Shown in pieces: positions 7,350-8,664 of a DNA stretch of 8,664 nt. Made by a program: the position numbers and the translations under genes. The notes beneath the pieces are model-generated. The model was given only the letters and a program-made list of their open reading frames with translations. It was not told the origin of the DNA and searched no databases. How positions within the stretch are numbered: the stretch's first letter is position 1; the number at the start of each line of letters is the position of its first letter. Source of the DNA: Verrucomicrobiota bacterium (GTDB lineage Bacteria; Verrucomicrobiota; Verrucomicrobiia; Opitutales; Opitutaceae); the NCBI GenBank assembly GCA_023447015.1, contig JAEXPG010000655.1:1-8664 (forward strand), read 5' to 3'.

Positions 7350-7462
7350 CCCCATCTTCCGGCAAGGGCCCGGAGTTCCGCCGCATCCCGGCGCCTGCCC
7401 CAGTGATGAACGCCCACACAGGCCGATTGCCAGCAGGCGGCCGATACGATTGTCTCCCGCGC

Positions 7463-8296
7463 ATGCCGTCCGGCTCCACACCGCCGCCCCTGCCTGATTC
7501 GGACACCGCCGAGGTCCCGACGCCCCCGGTCCTCGCCGAAGAAGCCGCCTGTGAACTCGTCGCCCTGCGGAAGGCGTTCGGCAGCACGCTCGCCGTCGAC
7601 GGGCTCTCGCTCCGGATTCCCCGCGGCACCTTCTACGCCTTCCTCGGCCCCAACGGCGCCGGCAAGACGACCTCGTTGCGCATCCTCGCCGGCCTGATCC
7701 AGCCCGGTGGCGGACGGGCGTTCATCGACGGCATCGACGTCCACCTCGATCCCGAGCGTGCGAAGGCCCGCCTCGCGTACGTGCCCGACGAGCCCGCGCT
7801 CTACGGGAAACTCACCCCGATCGAATTTCTCGAATACACCGCCGCCCTCTGGAACGTCCCCGCCGCCGAGGCCCGCGCCCAGGCCCAGTCGCTCCTCGCC
7901 CAGCTCGGCCTCGCGGATCGCGCCGGGGACCGCATCGAGGGGTTTTCCCGCGGCATGAAGCAGAAGGTCGCACTCGCCGCGGCGCTGCTCCACCGCCCCA
8001 GCCTGCTCATGCTCGACGAGCCGCTCACCGGGCTCGACGCCTCCGCCGCGCGTCTCGTGAAGGACATGCTGCATGATTTCGTCGCCGCTGGCGGCACCGT
8101 GCTGCTGACGACCCACATCCTCGAGGTCGCCGAACGACTCGCCCAGCGCATCGGCATCATCCATCGCGGCCGCCTCCGCGCCGAGGGTACGCTCGAGGAA
8201 CTTCGGCAGCAGACCGACCGGCCGGGAGCGACGCTGGAGGATGTCTTCCTCCACCTCGTCGGAACCACCGACGGCATCGATTCGGTCCAGAAGTAG
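7463..8296 (+). CDS. ABC transporter ATP-binding protein, ABC-2 type, no adjacent permease
   Basis: The 277-residue protein is an ABC ATPase, the cytoplasmic motor of a membrane transporter. Walker A GPNGAGKT is at 62-69, the signature is FSRGMKQK (161-168) in place of LSGGQ, Walker B with catalytic Glu is LLMLDEP (181-187, Glu186), and the H-loop is TTHI with His218. At the Q-loop the sequence reads YVPDEPALYGKLT (106-118), with Asp109 where Gln is usual. The SRGMKQ signature and this Q-loop are typical of ABC-2 export ATPases such as the EcsA/NatA-like group. The start is uncertain: ATG at 7463 gives a Pro-rich leader of about 30 residues before the domain, and ATG at 7406 would add 19 residues; neither has a Shine-Dalgarno. 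A permease gene normally sits next to such an ATPase, but none is present on either side, so the partner must be encoded elsewhere or downstream of the next gene. Cargo unknown. Confidence 0.93.
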   Translation: MPSGSTPPPLPDSDTAEVPTPPVLAEEAACELVALRKAFGSTLAVDGLSLRIPRGTFYAFLGPNGAGKTTSLRILAGLIQPGGGRAFIDGIDVHLDPERAKARLAYVPDEPALYGKLTPIEFLEYTAALWNVPAAEARAQAQSLLAQLGLADRAGDRIEGFSRGMKQKVALAAALLHRPSLLMLDEPLTGLDASAARLVKDMLHDFVAAGGTVLLTTHILEVAERLAQRIGIIHRGRLRAEGTLEELRQQTDRPGATLEDVFLHLVGTTDGIDSVQK

Positions 8297-8298
8297 TA

Positions 8299-8329
8299 GG
8301 TCCGACGCCGGCCGTTCTTCCTACGGACC
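8299..8329 (+). terminator. Inverted repeat just after the ABC ATPase gene
   Basis: GGTCCG (8299-8304) and CGGACC (8324-8329) are exact reverse complements around a 19-base loop, starting two bases after the ABC ATPase stop. GTAGG (8296-8300) and CCTAC (8320-8324) offer an alternative pairing. There is no T-tract after it. A transcript end structure is the simplest reading, held weakly. Confidence 0.25.
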
Positions 8330-8448
8330 GTTCGTGCCCGCCTCGGCCCGCTGGAAGCCCACCAAACCCGTGAGCCCCCGCCGGCCGCTCGCGGCTTGCT
8401 CCGCCCTCGGGTTCTGCGAGCCTCGACTCCGCGCGGTGGCGCAAACCC

Positions 8449-8664
8449 ATGGAAGAAACCATCATTCTCATCCTGATCGTCCTCGGGGCGCTCATCCTTG
8501 TGCTGCCCACAATCGCGCTGGTGAAGGCGATCGGGGCACGCCGCCAGGCCCGTGAACTTGCCGAGCAGGTCCGCGCACTCGGCTTGGAGGTCGCGCTGTT
8601 GAAGCGCCGCGTATCCGAAGGCTCTGGGATGGCGGCGATGCCCGCGGCCGCCGCCGGCGAGGCC
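8449..8664 (+). CDS. Membrane-anchored coiled-coil protein, N-terminal 72 residues only (possibly DUF2339-like)
   Basis: The frame opens at ATG 8449 and stays open to the window edge. The visible 72 residues start with MEETI, then one strongly hydrophobic helix (about 5-26, rich in Ile, Leu and Val), then a basic patch (KAIGARRQAR, 26-35), a heptad-like charged helix (about 32-58, with Leu and Val spaced as in a coiled coil) and a Gly/Ala/Pro-rich segment. Positive charge after the helix suggests an N-out, C-in orientation. Large DUF2339 membrane proteins often begin this way, with a single helix and a short coiled coil before many further helices, but the visible part is too short to assign. 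A weak purine patch (GCGGTGGCG) lies about 8 bases upstream. The gene is co-directional with the ABC ATPase, 152 bases downstream of it; if the full protein is multi-pass, a link to that ATPase could be considered. Confidence 0.7.
   Translation, partial: MEETIILILIVLGALILVLPTIALVKAIGARRQARELAEQVRALGLEVALLKRRVSEGSGMAAMPAAAAGEA

Noticed and set aside
6196..7629. Long - strand open frame (477 codons) opposite the processing protease gene
   Set aside because: It covers the catalytic core of the S41 protease in antisense and runs into the next gene; the Val/Gly/Asp/Leu-rich product resembles a codon-bias artefact.

Overview
The window is GC-rich bacterial chromosomal DNA, densely coding, with six protein genes: five on the + strand and one leading-edge gene on the - strand. 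I see no tRNA, rRNA, CRISPR array, insertion sequence or phage gene. The strong GC bias creates long antisense shadow frames, which I left out. The source is probably a high-GC Gram-negative bacterium. The Prc-type periplasmic protease, the rhomboid protease with a C-terminal cytosolic module and the apparent lack of Shine-Dalgarno sequences would fit a Verrucomicrobiota/Opitutaceae-like organism, but the gene set is not diagnostic and that assignment is a guess.

Layout. Positions 1-1400 (-) hold the N-terminal two thirds of a P1B-type heavy-metal ATPase with an SPC (not CPC) metal-site motif; it runs off the left edge just after its phosphorylation motif. Positions 1401-1787 form a divergent intergenic region with three dyad-symmetric elements, the best being a perfect 7-7-7 inverted repeat at 1650-1670. 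Positions 1788-3860 (+) encode a DinG/XPD-like Fe-S DNA helicase. Positions 4009-4887 (+) encode a rhomboid intramembrane serine protease with a short C-terminal domain. Positions 5101-7305 (+) encode a Prc/Tsp-like periplasmic processing protease, best started at a GTG so that the signal peptide is N-terminal. Positions 7463-8296 (+) encode an ABC-2-type transporter ATPase with no permease next to it. Positions 8449-8664 (+) hold the start of a membrane-anchored coiled-coil protein, possibly DUF2339-like, cut by the right edge.

The + strand genes are separated by gaps of roughly 150-210 bases and do not overlap, so each may be transcribed separately. Rhomboid, Prc-like protease, ABC ATPase and the last membrane protein all concern the envelope, but nothing here proves a shared pathway. 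I did not find a convincing new multi-gene system. The points most worth a second look are the dyad cluster between the ATPase and helicase genes, the non-canonical N-terminus of the metal ATPase, the absence of ribosome binding sites at every start, and the orphan ABC ATPase.
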